33,450 nucleotides of DNA from CAHJXF01 sp038240015 (GCA_038240015.1 JBBSEF010000029.1:1-33450); one strand, 5' to 3'. Shown: positions 9,133 to 17,631, counted from the first letter of the stretch. Numbers and translations are program-made. The notes: generated by a model not told the origin, from the letters alone.

Positions 9133-9348
9133 AAGTCGCCCTCGAAGACAACCATCTTAATGCTATTTTCAATGTAGACGGTACGAACACTGCAAGTTTG
9201 ATGCCAAAATGCAGATTCAGAAAGTATTAAACTTTGTTTGCACGAGTTGAAGAGATTAATCTGAGGATGGTTAGCACTTCCTGCAATTGCGTCGCATGGT
9301 GAGGCGGTATATTATCGCGGTGATATTGGACCGGCGTCGGCACGAGGT
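9133..9348. other. Convergent intergenic region
   Basis: A gap of 216 bp between the peptide gene (+) and serB (-), both ending here. It is AT-rich in its left half. I see no clear intrinsic terminator. Confidence 0.4.
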
Positions 9349-10191
9349 CTAAGGAAACCAGTCTGTGACGGTTTCAAGGCCTCCGAAGTTTATTCGGTAC
9401 GCGGCCATCGAGCGAACGATTTGTTTTGCATGGAAGGCCACAGAAGTATCGGTAAGCTTCATCATTTGAAGGTCATTAGCACCGTCGCCAATTACGATTG
9501 TTTTTTGTTGGTTCTGTGGATTTAGTGACGATGCGGCTTTCAGCGCTTCCGCTTTTTCTTTGGCACCGAAAACCGGGGGGGAAATCTTTCCGGTTAGCTG
9601 TTCGGCAACGACCTCCAGGCGATTAGCATACGCGTAATCAAGACCTAAACGGGCCTTGAGTCGATCAGTGAAATAGGTAAAGCCGCCCGACACAAGTAGC
9701 GTTTTTAGTCCGGCAGATCGCGCAGATAATAATAGTGTTTCCGCGCCGTCAGTAAGCCTTAATCGCTCCTCATAAACCCTTGCCAGCACATCCACACTTG
9801 TGCCCGCAAGCAACGCAACCCGTCTTCTCAAACTCTCCGCAAAGTCCGTAATCTCCCCGCGCATTGCCGCTTCGGTGATTGCCGCGACCTCTTTTTTCTT
9901 TCCCGCGAAATCCGCAATCTCGTCGATGCACTCGATCGTGATCAAGGTCGAGTCCATGTCCATCGCCAGCAACTTGAAGTCGGACAACTTCTTGCCGTGT
10001 TCGACGTAAGCATGATCGACGCGCGATGCGTCGCAGAGCTTGGCAACCTCTGCGCGTGTCTGCGAAGAATCATCCGCGCTTTCCAATCGATCCGCTCTTG
10101 CGTGCAGTCGTACGACGTTTCGTGGCTTGACAAGCGCGACAAGCGCGTTGAGCAGGTTGACGTCGATGGGTCCGGAGATGACCAGATTCAT
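9349..10191 (-). CDS. serB: Phosphoserine phosphatase SerB
   Basis: A 280-residue HAD-superfamily phosphatase catalysing the last step of serine biosynthesis, O-phosphoserine to serine, in the cytoplasm. An N-terminal ACT-like region (about 1-70) precedes the HAD core. DMDSTLITIECIDEIAD carries the nucleophile Asp and the acid/base Asp, followed by LLVSGGFTYFTDRL (motif II) and IGDGANDLQMM (motif III). The start ATG at 10191 overlaps the mfd stop in an ATGA arrangement, so the two are co-transcribed and probably translationally coupled. GC content falls along the gene, from about 63% near the 5' end to about 43% near 9480-9540. The 3' half therefore belongs to the AT-rich tract that also covers the peptide gene. 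Confidence 0.95.
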   Translation of the reverse strand: MNLVISGPIDVNLLNALVALVKPRNVVRLHARADRLESADDSSQTRAEVAKLCDASRVDHAYVEHGKKLSDFKLLAMDMDSTLITIECIDEIADFAGKKKEVAAITEAAMRGEITDFAESLRRRVALLAGTSVDVLARVYEERLRLTDGAETLLLSARSAGLKTLLVSGGFTYFTDRLKARLGLDYAYANRLEVVAEQLTGKISPPVFGAKEKAEALKAASSLNPQNQQKTIVIGDGANDLQMMKLTDTSVAFHAKQIVRSMAAYRINFGGLETVTDWFP

Positions 10192-13100
10192 GGCGTGAGG
10201 GCCGAAAGGGTGGACCGGATAGCGGCGATGCGAGCCGGCAATTCCGGCGCGTTGATGTTTTGGCGCAACCGATCCTGGCCCGACAGCTTGATGTGGCGAT
10301 TCTTCTGCACGAGCGCAATGATCGCACCCGCGTCGATGGGCGGGTTGGGCTTGAATTGAAACGTCACGGACTCGGAGTGTGCGTCGATCTTGATGATGCC
10401 CAGACTCTCCGCAAGGATCCGCAAGCGATGCGTCTCGACCAACGCCTGCGCCTGCTGCGGCAATTTTCCGAAACGGTCGATCAACTCTTCCTGGATATCG
10501 ATCAACTCGTCGAGCGTCTTGCAGGTGGCCAGACGTTTGTAAATCGACAGTCGCTCGTGCACGTCGCCGCAATAACTGTCGGGCAACAACGCGGGCACGT
10601 GAAGATTGATTTCGGTCACGGCCGCAAGCGGCTGCGAGAGGTCGGGCTCGCGCCCTTGCTTCAAAGCTTTTACGGCTTCATTGAGCATTTCGGTATAGAG
10701 CTGAAAGCCGATCTCCTGCATGTTTCCCGATTGATCTTCCCCGAGAATCTGGCCTGCGCCGCGGATTTCCAGATCATGCATCGCCAGATAGAAGCCGCTT
10801 CCCAATTCTTCCATTTGCTGAATCGCATCGAGCCGCAATTGCGCCTGCTTCGATAGCGCTTCCAGGTCCGGCACCAAGAGATATGCGTAAGCCTGATGAT
10901 GCGACCGCCCCACGCGTCCGCGCAATTGATGCAATTGCGCGAGCCCGAATTTATCGGCGCGATGAATCACGATCGTATTTGCGGTCGGAATGTCGATGCC
11001 CGTCTCGATGATGGTCGTGCACAACAGCATGTTGAAGCGCTGCTGCGTGAAGTCGCGCATCACGCGCTCGAGATCGCGCTCGGCCATTTGCCCATGCGCG
11101 ACCGCGATGCGCGCTTCGGGCAGCAAGGCTTCGAGCGCCGCCTTGCGGTTTTGAATCGTGTCGACTTCATTGTGCAGATAATAGACTTGGCCGCCGCGCT
11201 TCAGCTCGCGCAGAACCGCCTCGCGGATGGTGCCGTCGGCTTCGCGCCTCACGAAGGTCTTGATCGCAAGCCGCTTCTGCGGAGCGGTCGCGATGACCGA
11301 GAACTCGCGTAGTCCTTCGAGGCTCATGCCGAGCGTGCGCGGGATCGGCGTCGCGGTCAGCGTGAGCACGTCGACTTCGGCGCGCAACTCTTTCATGCGT
11401 TCCTTGTGGCGCACGCCGAAGCGGTGTTCCTCGTCGATGATCACGAGACCGAGGCTCGCGAAGCGCACGTCCTGCGACAGCAGCTTGTGCGTTCCGATCA
11501 CGATGTCGACGGTGCCGTCGTTGATGCCCTTGATCGCCGCGCTGACTTCCTTGCCCGAACGAAAGCGCGACAACTCGGCAATCTTCACCGGCCAATCGGC
11601 GAATCGATCGCTGAAGGTCTGCATGTGCTGCTCGACCAGCAAGGTTGTCGGTGCGAGGATCGCAACCTGCTTGCCACCGCTCCCCGCGACGAACGCCGCA
11701 CGCAGCGCAACCTCGGTCTTGCCGAAGCCCACATCGCCGCACACCAACCGATCCATCGGTTTGCCCGAGGTCATGTCGGCGATCGTCGCTGAGATGGCCG
11801 CAGCCTGATCGGGCGTTTCATCGAACTGAAACGCGGCCGCAAAGGTCTCGTAGTCGCGAGCCGAATATTCGAACGCGTGTCCTTCGCGCGCGGCGCGACG
11901 GGCATACAAATTGAGAAGCTCCGCCGCTGAATCGCGGATTTGTTGTGCGGCTTTGCGTCGTGCCTTGTCCCATTGCCCCGAGCCCAGCGAATGCAAAGGC
12001 GCATCGTCTTCGGCCGCGCCTGAATAACGCGAGATCTGATGCAATTGCGACACCGGCACATAGAGCTTGGTGTGATCGGCATATTCGAGATGCAGAAACT
12101 CCATGTCGCCGTCGCCGAGATCCATCATCGCGAGGCCGAGATAGCGGCCGATGCCGTGCTGCGCGTGAACCACCGGATTGCCGATGCGCAGTTCCGACAG
12201 GTCGCGCACCATCATCTCTACATTGCTGACGCGCTCCTGCTGACGCGCGCCGGCGCGACGTCGCGGCGTGCCGGTCCCTCGATAGAGCTCGCTCTCTGTC
12301 AGGTAGGTGATGGAAGGGTCGGCGCTTGCAAAGCCTTCGTTCAGCAAGCCGACACACAAGCCGAATGCGGAGCCGGATTCGACGAACGCCGCGTGACTGT
12401 CGACGACATCCGGCGCGAGACCGAACTCCGAGAAGAACTGAAGGATCGTTTCGCGTCGGCCGGCAGAATCGGCAACGACAAGAGTTGCGGCTTCGGCTCG
12501 GTCGAGATGCTGCTTCAGGCGCGAGAGCGGATGGGAGCTTCGACGATCGACCTCGACGTCGGGCGGCGCTCGAAGTCCCGTGCTGAGTGGGGTGCACGTA
12601 GATAAGTCCACTGCACTTTCAGTCGAACTCGCATCGGTGTGGGACCCGGTGCCGACGGTGATGCGACCGAACGCCTTGGCCCGCGCGAAGAATTGTTCGG
12701 CATCGAGAAACAAACGCTCCGACGGAAGGATAGGACGCTCGCGATCGGCGGAGATGAAGCGATAGCGCTGATCGGCGTCGCGTCGAAATCGGAGCAACGC
12801 ATCTTCCACATCGCCCACGAAGAACAGCGCCGCATCGTCGTCGAGATAATCGAAGAGCGTCGACGTCTCATCGAAAAACAGCGGCAGGTAATACTCGATG
12901 CCTGCGCTCGGAATGCCGTTGCCGATGTCGCGGTAGACCGCCGACTTGCTGGGATCGCCTTCGAAGCTCGCTCGCCAGCGGCCGCGAAATGCAGTGCGCG
13001 CCGGCTCGTCCATCGGAAACTCGCGGCCCGGAAGCAAGCGTACGTCTCTCACCGGATAGATGCTCCGCTGCGTGTCGATGTTGAAGGTACGGATCGATTC

Positions 13101-13673
13101 GATTTCGTCGCCGAGCAGATCGAGGCGATAGGGAACCACCGAGCCCATCGGAAACAGATCGATCACTCCGCCCCGCACGCTGTATTCGCCGGGAGACATC
13201 ACTTGCGTGACGTGTTGATAACCCGCAAGCGTCAGTTGCGCGCGCAGCTTCGCTTCGTCGAGTCGTTCGCTCTGACGGAAAAAGAAGGTGTAGGCCGCGA
13301 GGTGCGACGGCGGCGCGAGTCGATACGAAGCGGTCGTGGCCGGTACCAGCAACACGTCGCATTCGCCGCGCGAAACGTGATGCAGCGTCGCGAGGCGTTC
13401 GGACACCAGGTCCTGATGCGGCGAGAACTGGTCGTATGGCAACGTCTCCCAGTCGGGGAGGACGTGTACGCGCAGGTCGGGCGCGAAGAAAAGAATTTCT
13501 TCGGACAGCCGTTGAGAGACGGAAGCATCCGCGCACAACACGGCCAGCATGCGGCGCGATCGTGCATGCGACTCGGCCTGCAACGCGAACTGCGCGATCA
13601 GCCAGGCGTCGCTGGAGCCGGGGAGGGTTCCGAGGGAAAAACGTTCGCCCGAGTCGGGCAATTGGAGATTCAT
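10188..13673 (-). CDS. mfd: Transcription-repair coupling factor Mfd
   Basis: A 1161-residue SF2 translocase that removes RNA polymerase stalled at DNA lesions and recruits UvrA. The order is standard: an N-terminal UvrB-homology module (about 1-350), the RNA polymerase interaction domain (about 490-560, with NPVVHAQHGIGRYLG and YVPVSQLHQISRY), the RecG-like helicase core and a C-terminal TRCF domain. Walker A is GDVGFGKTE at 646-654 and the Walker B/DEAD-like box is DEEH at 747-750. Motifs TATPIPRTL and QLRGRVGRS are intact. Length is as expected. It is the first gene of an mfd-serB unit. A possible -10 (TAGAAT, 13763-13768 on this strand) lies upstream, but with no good -35. Confidence 0.97.
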   Translation of the reverse strand: MNLQLPDSGERFSLGTLPGSSDAWLIAQFALQAESHARSRRMLAVLCADASVSQRLSEEILFFAPDLRVHVLPDWETLPYDQFSPHQDLVSERLATLHHVSRGECDVLLVPATTASYRLAPPSHLAAYTFFFRQSERLDEAKLRAQLTLAGYQHVTQVMSPGEYSVRGGVIDLFPMGSVVPYRLDLLGDEIESIRTFNIDTQRSIYPVRDVRLLPGREFPMDEPARTAFRGRWRASFEGDPSKSAVYRDIGNGIPSAGIEYYLPLFFDETSTLFDYLDDDAALFFVGDVEDALLRFRRDADQRYRFISADRERPILPSERLFLDAEQFFARAKAFGRITVGTGSHTDASSTESAVDLSTCTPLSTGLRAPPDVEVDRRSSHPLSRLKQHLDRAEAATLVVADSAGRRETILQFFSEFGLAPDVVDSHAAFVESGSAFGLCVGLLNEGFASADPSITYLTESELYRGTGTPRRRAGARQQERVSNVEMMVRDLSELRIGNPVVHAQHGIGRYLGLAMMDLGDGDMEFLHLEYADHTKLYVPVSQLHQISRYSGAAEDDAPLHSLGSGQWDKARRKAAQQIRDSAAELLNLYARRAAREGHAFEYSARDYETFAAAFQFDETPDQAAAISATIADMTSGKPMDRLVCGDVGFGKTEVALRAAFVAGSGGKQVAILAPTTLLVEQHMQTFSDRFADWPVKIAELSRFRSGKEVSAAIKGINDGTVDIVIGTHKLLSQDVRFASLGLVIIDEEHRFGVRHKERMKELRAEVDVLTLTATPIPRTLGMSLEGLREFSVIATAPQKRLAIKTFVRREADGTIREAVLRELKRGGQVYYLHNEVDTIQNRKAALEALLPEARIAVAHGQMAERDLERVMRDFTQQRFNMLLCTTIIETGIDIPTANTIVIHRADKFGLAQLHQLRGRVGRSHHQAYAYLLVPDLEALSKQAQLRLDAIQQMEELGSGFYLAMHDLEIRGAGQILGEDQSGNMQEIGFQLYTEMLNEAVKALKQGREPDLSQPLAAVTEINLHVPALLPDSYCGDVHERLSIYKRLATCKTLDELIDIQEELIDRFGKLPQQAQALVETHRLRILAESLGIIKIDAHSESVTFQFKPNPPIDAGAIIALVQKNRHIKLSGQDRLRQNINAPELPARIAAIRSTLSALTP

Positions 13674-13829
13674 TCAGGGTCGATCATGCGGGCCTCTTGC
13701 CTGCGTCCAGCGACCACGTCACGGACACTGCATCGATTCGCGCCAGGAAGGCGCGGCGCGCCATTCTATCGAGTCGGCGATCTTCGCTTCGACCAGAGCC
13801 TCGCAGAGGGGGAAACGACCGCTTCCGGC

Positions 13830-13857
13830 TTGACACGAAAGGGTCGGACGCTATAAT
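13830..13857 (+). promoter_or_regulatory. Consensus sigma-70 promoter for tRNA-Gly
   Basis: TTGACA (13830-13835) and TATAAT (13852-13857) are both perfect hexamers, with a 16-bp spacer. The start of transcription would fall about 12 bp before the tRNA-Gly 5' end. The segment after the -10 (CCGCCTC) is GC-rich, like the discriminator of a stringently controlled promoter. Confidence 0.92.
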
Positions 13858-13876
13858 CCGCCTCTTGTTTTCAGAC

Positions 13877-13952
<76 letters not shown>

Positions 13953-13970
13953 ATCGGCGTGAGAGTGATG

Positions 13971-13997
13971 GGGAAGCCGCCAGGGCTTCCCTTTTTG
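13971..13997 (+). terminator. Intrinsic terminator between tRNA-Gly and tRNA-Cys
   Basis: GGGAAGCC (13971-13978) pairs with GGCTTCCC (13984-13991) around a five-base loop and is followed at once by TTTTTG. It would end or attenuate the tRNA-Gly transcript before tRNA-Cys. Confidence 0.85.
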
Positions 13998-14073
13998 TTT
14001 GTGCCGAAAATCGCATCGCGCGAATCGGCGCAACGCGTAGTCCCCAGTTGATGCCAACGGGAGACGCGCATGC

Positions 14074-14147
14074 GGCGGGGTGGCAGAGAGGTTATGCAGC
14101 GGATTGCAAATCCGTCTAGGCCGGTTCGATTCCGACCCCCGCCTCCA
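14074..14147 (+). tRNA. tRNA-Cys(GCA)
   Basis: A 74-nt cloverleaf with acceptor GGCGGGG paired to CCCCGCC, anticodon GCA in TTGCAAA, a T arm with GGTTCGATTCC, and encoded CCA. It lies 121 bp after tRNA-Gly and beyond the terminator, and I find no clear promoter of its own. Confidence 0.96.
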
Positions 14148-14353
14148 TCGAAACATCCAGCGGAAGAGCGCGATCGATCATGAATCGATCGACGGTGCGA
14201 CGCGCGTCCAAGTCCGCGTTGACCTCATCGAATGCGGCTTCTTGCACGCTCCCTTGCGTAGAATGCGTCGAGATCTCCCGCAATCCGCAACCGTGGTAGC
14301 TCAACGCGCGAATAAACAACAAACCCAGTCACCCAATTGGAGGATGACTCCAC
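14148..14353 (+). other. Spacer between tRNA-Cys and tRNA-Leu
   Basis: A 206-bp spacer without a gene. It contains a perfect 8-bp inverted repeat, CGATCGAT-CATGA-ATCGATCG (14171-14191), and a TAGAAT hexamer near 14259 with no matching -35. Its unusual length for a tRNA operon suggests a separate promoter for tRNA-Leu, or a processing region. Confidence 0.45.
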
Positions 14354-14678
14354 GCCCGAGTGGTGGAATAGGTAGACACAAGGGACTTGAAAATTTGAGC
14401 CCTCGGGGGGAAACGCCCGAGGTGACACCCGTCAAAGTCGGCGAAGGCCCTGATCGCATTCCCCCATGTGGTCGAGTTGACACCGAACCAAGCCCGCCGG
14501 ATAAAGAGGTGCGGGAAGGCGTAGAGAGCAGACGGCGGGCACCTAAAGCAGTAGTCAGCCAGGGTGAAGGCGTGCTCCAGACCACGAACGGTCCAAAAGA
14601 CCGGCGGCGAAAGCCGAAGTGGTACGAAAATCCCTCGGTCGAAAGATCATGCCGGTTCGAGTCCGGCCTCGGGTACCA
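14354..14678 (+). tRNA. tRNA-Leu(UAA) interrupted by a group I intron
   Basis: Exon 1 is 14354-14388 and exon 2 is 14627-14678. Joined, they give an 87-nt class II tRNA with acceptor GCCCGAG paired to CTCGGGT (G1-U72 as in E. coli leuZ), D arm TGGTGGAATAGGTAGACAC, anticodon stem AGGGA/TCCCT, loop CTTAAAA with anticodon UAA, variable arm GGTC-GAAA-GATC, T arm GCCGG-TTCGAGT-CCGGC, and encoded CCA. The insertion falls between U34 and A35, the position used by the cyanobacterial and plastid tRNA-Leu(UAA) introns. It is the third gene of the Gly-Cys-Leu cluster. Without splicing the tRNA could not decode, so the intron is presumably active. Confidence 0.93.
14389..14626 (+). ncRNA. Group I self-splicing intron (IC3-like) in tRNA-Leu(UAA)
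   Basis: A 238-nt intron. It starts GAAAATTTGAGCCC after a 5' exon ending in U, and ends in G (GTGGTACG). The guide GAGCCC can pair with the exon end GGGACUU, giving the required U-G pair at the 5' splice site. The core resembles the Azoarcus tRNA-Ile and Anabaena tRNA-Leu introns: GTCGGCGAAGGCC, then CGAACCAAGC, then GGCGTAGAGAGCAGACGGC near 14518-14536 (P7/P3 region), then GGTGAAGGCGTGCTCCAG, and a 3' hairpin GGCGAAAGCC with a GAAA tetraloop. There is no room for a homing endonuclease. Confidence 0.92.
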
Positions 14679-14710
14679 GAATCTTTATTATAGAGTATAG
14701 ATTTCGCGAT

Positions 14711-16711
14711 ATGCATGCTCAGACAAGTGACATGATTTTTCCCACAGACGACGTCCGGCTAATTTTTAAAGGCCGCGCTAGGTTAATTCTTGATCAGTTG
14801 TCCAGCCAAGATGCTGTTGCCATTAACCAGGTAGTCGACGAAGTCTCCATATTGATAGGTCGAATTGTCGAGAACTATCAAATCGACGATCTAGCGATTG
14901 TCGAAGCGTCTGTAAGACTCGTTTGTTCAACTGACGGACTAGTAGACGCAACAAGAGCTGCAACAGTACTGACAGCTTGCACTTTCTACTTATACAAAAT
15001 TGGCTCGTATACCCGCGGAATTAATACAGGCCGACTTGCGCTTATCGCCGCACAAAAAAGCAAAGATTTGAATCTTCAGCGAAAGGCACACGGAGCGTTA
15101 GGTACAAATCACATGACCGCCTGTAACTTCGAAATGGCGTGCCATCATTTCGAAGCGGCTTTCGCTCTCTCTCTACAACAACGAGATAAATCCTGTGAAT
15201 GCGCCGCGCTCTCTAATATTGTAGTACTGTTTCTAGATATGGGTCTATATCAAGATGCAATCCGGATCGCATACCGAGCACTGCAATACGGAGCGGGCAC
15301 CCCGGCACTTGCCTCCCTTCAACTCTACAACGCTTGCGCCATCCTAAAGTGCAGTCATTTGGGGTGTATTGATGCGAATGTTAGACGATACTATCTTATT
15401 GCATGTAAAAGGTTTAAGAACCGCGATAGCCAGTGTGATAATTTAATCCACACGTATTTCGAATATCAGCGCGCCATCTATTTAATCGACAACGGGAAGT
15501 GGCAAAGAGCGCATTTACTTATTACAAGAGCTATTAATTCTCGTAAGAATCTGACGAATAACAAGGTCGAGTGTTTGTTATTCACCGCGAAGGCGCTTTG
15601 TGATTTCGCAAGTAAAAACCGTGGGCGGACGGTGCTCGCGCGACGCACCTTGAGACGCTTGGCGCGTAAGACATCCGGGCTGGCCGCTCATCATGAAGAT
15701 GTTTTACACGCGCTGATGCGGGTATACACAGGAGTCATCTCGAAAAGAGGCGAAGACTTGGGCCTTGTATATGCGCAGAGATTGCGCGCATACATCATTG
15801 AGATGAAACATGTCAAATTCTTGTCCCGTAGTTACGTTGATTGTAACTCCAACGGGAGCCCAGAGGCATTACCAAACTGTACTGAGGAAGCTCCACGAAG
15901 CTGGCTCGAACTAGATGATTTTAAAGAGGGGCGTGCAGTTCGTATCATTCAGCGGAACGATTGGGGTGCACACACTCAACTTTCGGTTATTTGCGATGAA
16001 CTAGCCAGATTGCGAGGTCCCACTGTCGAACAACAATTGCGGACTAGAGCGTTTGATGTCGCGGAAAATTGGGCAATTGCGGCAGAGTTTTCATTCGAAA
16101 ATGACGGAGAGCACTGCTTTAGAATTGGCAAGATGGTGGGAGATACAGCGCGCGCCTTGGGATTTAGCAAGGCTGACTGTGTTCAGATGGAGTTGGCTGC
16201 AAGGCTGCATGACATTGGGAAGATTGCGATCAATGAACTGACCACTTGCGGACCTACATTGTTTGGTCAGAATGAAGCCGATGCGATCAGGGAACACACG
16301 ATTGCAGGAGAGCGCGTTTTAAATAGGTCATCTGATCTAACGCTGAATAGAGCGGCTCGAATTGCTAGAAGTCATCATGAGTGGTGGAATGGCCAGGGTT
16401 ATCCCGACGGTCTGAAAGGTGAATTGATTCCGCTTGAGGCTCGAATATGTTCGGTTGCTGACACATATGAAATGTTAACTAATCCTGAGCGGAATAGCGT
16501 TGGTTGGACACATATAGAAGCAGTTAAGCAGCTCTTCACTATGGCAGGCATTCAGTTGGATCCTAATTTAATTAGGCCCTTTTTGAAGGCGATCGAAGGA
16601 AGTGCTTCGGCTAAGGTACGTGTAGCGGAGGAAGTGGATCGAAGTATGGCATGCAATCAACTTGCTCGAGCGAAGAAAAAGCTGTTCGAAACATTGGAGT
16701 TGGTCGATTAA
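14711..16711 (+). CDS. TPR-HD-GYP protein, putative cyclic di-GMP phosphodiesterase (paralogue 2)
   Basis: 666 residues from the ATG at 14711, with MIFPTDD at 14732 as an alternative start. An earlier start would run into the tRNA-Leu gene. The architecture is the same as the protein at 6808-8832: a helical TPR-like sensor (about 50-400), a linker, then HD-GYP with His500-Asp501 (ARLHDIGKIAINE) and HHEWWNGQGYP at 555-565. Both active-site motifs are complete, so cyclic di-GMP hydrolysis is expected from the family. It begins 32 bp after tRNA-Leu with no visible ribosome binding site. Hand counts give about 40% GC in its 5' part, against 58% in the next gene, which points to horizontal origin. 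No small peptide gene is visible beside it. The following LuxR-type gene may be co-transcribed (62-bp gap). Confidence 0.87.
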   Translation: MHAQTSDMIFPTDDVRLIFKGRARLILDQLSSQDAVAINQVVDEVSILIGRIVENYQIDDLAIVEASVRLVCSTDGLVDATRAATVLTACTFYLYKIGSYTRGINTGRLALIAAQKSKDLNLQRKAHGALGTNHMTACNFEMACHHFEAAFALSLQQRDKSCECAALSNIVVLFLDMGLYQDAIRIAYRALQYGAGTPALASLQLYNACAILKCSHLGCIDANVRRYYLIACKRFKNRDSQCDNLIHTYFEYQRAIYLIDNGKWQRAHLLITRAINSRKNLTNNKVECLLFTAKALCDFASKNRGRTVLARRTLRRLARKTSGLAAHHEDVLHALMRVYTGVISKRGEDLGLVYAQRLRAYIIEMKHVKFLSRSYVDCNSNGSPEALPNCTEEAPRSWLELDDFKEGRAVRIIQRNDWGAHTQLSVICDELARLRGPTVEQQLRTRAFDVAENWAIAAEFSFENDGEHCFRIGKMVGDTARALGFSKADCVQMELAARLHDIGKIAINELTTCGPTLFGQNEADAIREHTIAGERVLNRSSDLTLNRAARIARSHHEWWNGQGYPDGLKGELIPLEARICSVADTYEMLTNPERNSVGWTHIEAVKQLFTMAGIQLDPNLIRPFLKAIEGSASAKVRVAEEVDRSMACNQLARAKKKLFETLELVD

Positions 16712-16773
16712 TAGAGTTACTGAACATCATTCAGGGTATTTTAAAACTATCTTAGGATCGGGGTGGGAGCCAA

Positions 16774-17544
16774 ATGAACAATCAAATCGAATCGCTTTCT
16801 GCTAGCCTGCGGGCCATTCGCACCTCCCGCGAATTTGAAAAATGGGTTCGATTCGAATTGCGAAAGTACATCCCTCATGCCGCGTTCCTTGGAACGCTAG
16901 GGAAGCTCTACGGTGTGGGCAGCCTGCCTACGCACCGTTTGGGTGTGGACTTTGCGCTCAATATAGTAGAGGAGTTGAAGAACAGTGCCGGTGCGATCGA
17001 TGATCCGCTGATGTACGGGTGGTTTCGCAGTGAGCGGCCGCGTCACATCGATATCGAGGAAGTCGAAGAATTCGGGGCTCAGCAGCAGTGGCGCAAGACG
17101 CTGATGGAATACGGGATGCGCAGCATGCTGATTCACGGCGTGCTCGATCACAACGCCCGACGCTTCGCTGTGTTTCAGATCGGCAATCCCTTTGGCGGAG
17201 CGTCGTTGGAGACGGTTCAATTGTTGTCGGCTTTGGTCAAGCCGATGTCTCAAGCTGCGTGGGCGACTATCGACAGCCGCTCTTCGCCGCCCACGCGTTG
17301 GCTGGTTGGGCATCCGACGTTGTCGTTGACAGCGACCGAACTGCAGATCGTCGAGATGCTTGCACAGGGTATGTCGAACAAGGAGATTGCGCGGCGTAGA
17401 GGTGTTTCGGATTCGACGGTGAAGACGCAGGTGTCGAGGACCGGCGCGAAACTCGGTGCCACGCGAAGGGCTGAAATCGTTGCGATCGCGATGCCGATGT
17501 TGTCACCGCTGCCGCCGCAGACGATCGTTCAGTATGGGTTGTGA
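16774..17544 (+). CDS. LuxR-type transcriptional regulator, EpsA-like
   Basis: A 256-residue protein with an N-terminal sensor-like region (about 1-175) and a C-terminal GerE/LuxR helix-turn-helix (about 185-245, LTATELQIVEMLAQGMSNKEIARRRGVS split across the helices). The N-terminus (EFEKWVRFELRKYIPHAAFL) resembles the EpsA regulators that accompany exosortase and exopolysaccharide loci in betaproteobacteria. No such locus is present here, so the target is unknown. The start has GGGAG about five bases upstream. It follows the second TPR-HD-GYP gene by 62 bp on the same strand, which would link cyclic di-GMP turnover and transcription. GC returns to the host level within this gene. Confidence 0.8.
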   Translation: MNNQIESLSASLRAIRTSREFEKWVRFELRKYIPHAAFLGTLGKLYGVGSLPTHRLGVDFALNIVEELKNSAGAIDDPLMYGWFRSERPRHIDIEEVEEFGAQQQWRKTLMEYGMRSMLIHGVLDHNARRFAVFQIGNPFGGASLETVQLLSALVKPMSQAAWATIDSRSSPPTRWLVGHPTLSLTATELQIVEMLAQGMSNKEIARRRGVSDSTVKTQVSRTGAKLGATRRAEIVAIAMPMLSPLPPQTIVQYGL

Positions 17545-17631
17545 TCGTGGGCATGCGCGGGAATTGCCGATTCTTCTTACAAGAGAGCTGATGAGATTCC
17601 TCGCAAGCTCGGAATGACAGGGTGGGTGCCC
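17545..17631. repeat. Degenerate dispersed intergenic repeat
   Basis: The segment GAGATTCCTCGCAAGCTCGG...AATGACA (about 17590-17621) is of the widespread repeat type that reads TGTCATTCCGAGC...GCGAGGAATCT on the other strand. It fills most of the gap between the LuxR gene and the convergent dnaE2 stop. Confidence 0.45.

Noticed and set aside
9096..9230. A 44-codon GTG-started frame overlapping the end of the double-glycine peptide gene (reads ...DVKRLLKVALEDNHLNA...).
   Set aside because: The residues look protein-like, but there is no ribosome binding site, the start is GTG inside another gene, and no frameshift signal is visible. It may be chance openness in AT-rich DNA.
14389..14626. Reading the tRNA-Leu interruption as a pseudogene or an insertion element.
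   Set aside because: The insertion is exactly in the anticodon loop, exons join into a perfect tRNA, and the insert carries group I core motifs and correct splice-site bases.
14354..14678. tRNA-Leu 3' end as an integrase attachment site.
   Set aside because: I found no integrase gene and no second copy of the tRNA 3' end in the window, so only a compositional hint of insertion remains.
14564..14710. Upstream extension of the second HD-GYP gene by 49 codons.
   Set aside because: It would start inside the group I intron and read through tRNA-Leu exon 2; the ATG at 14711 gives a length matching the paralogue.
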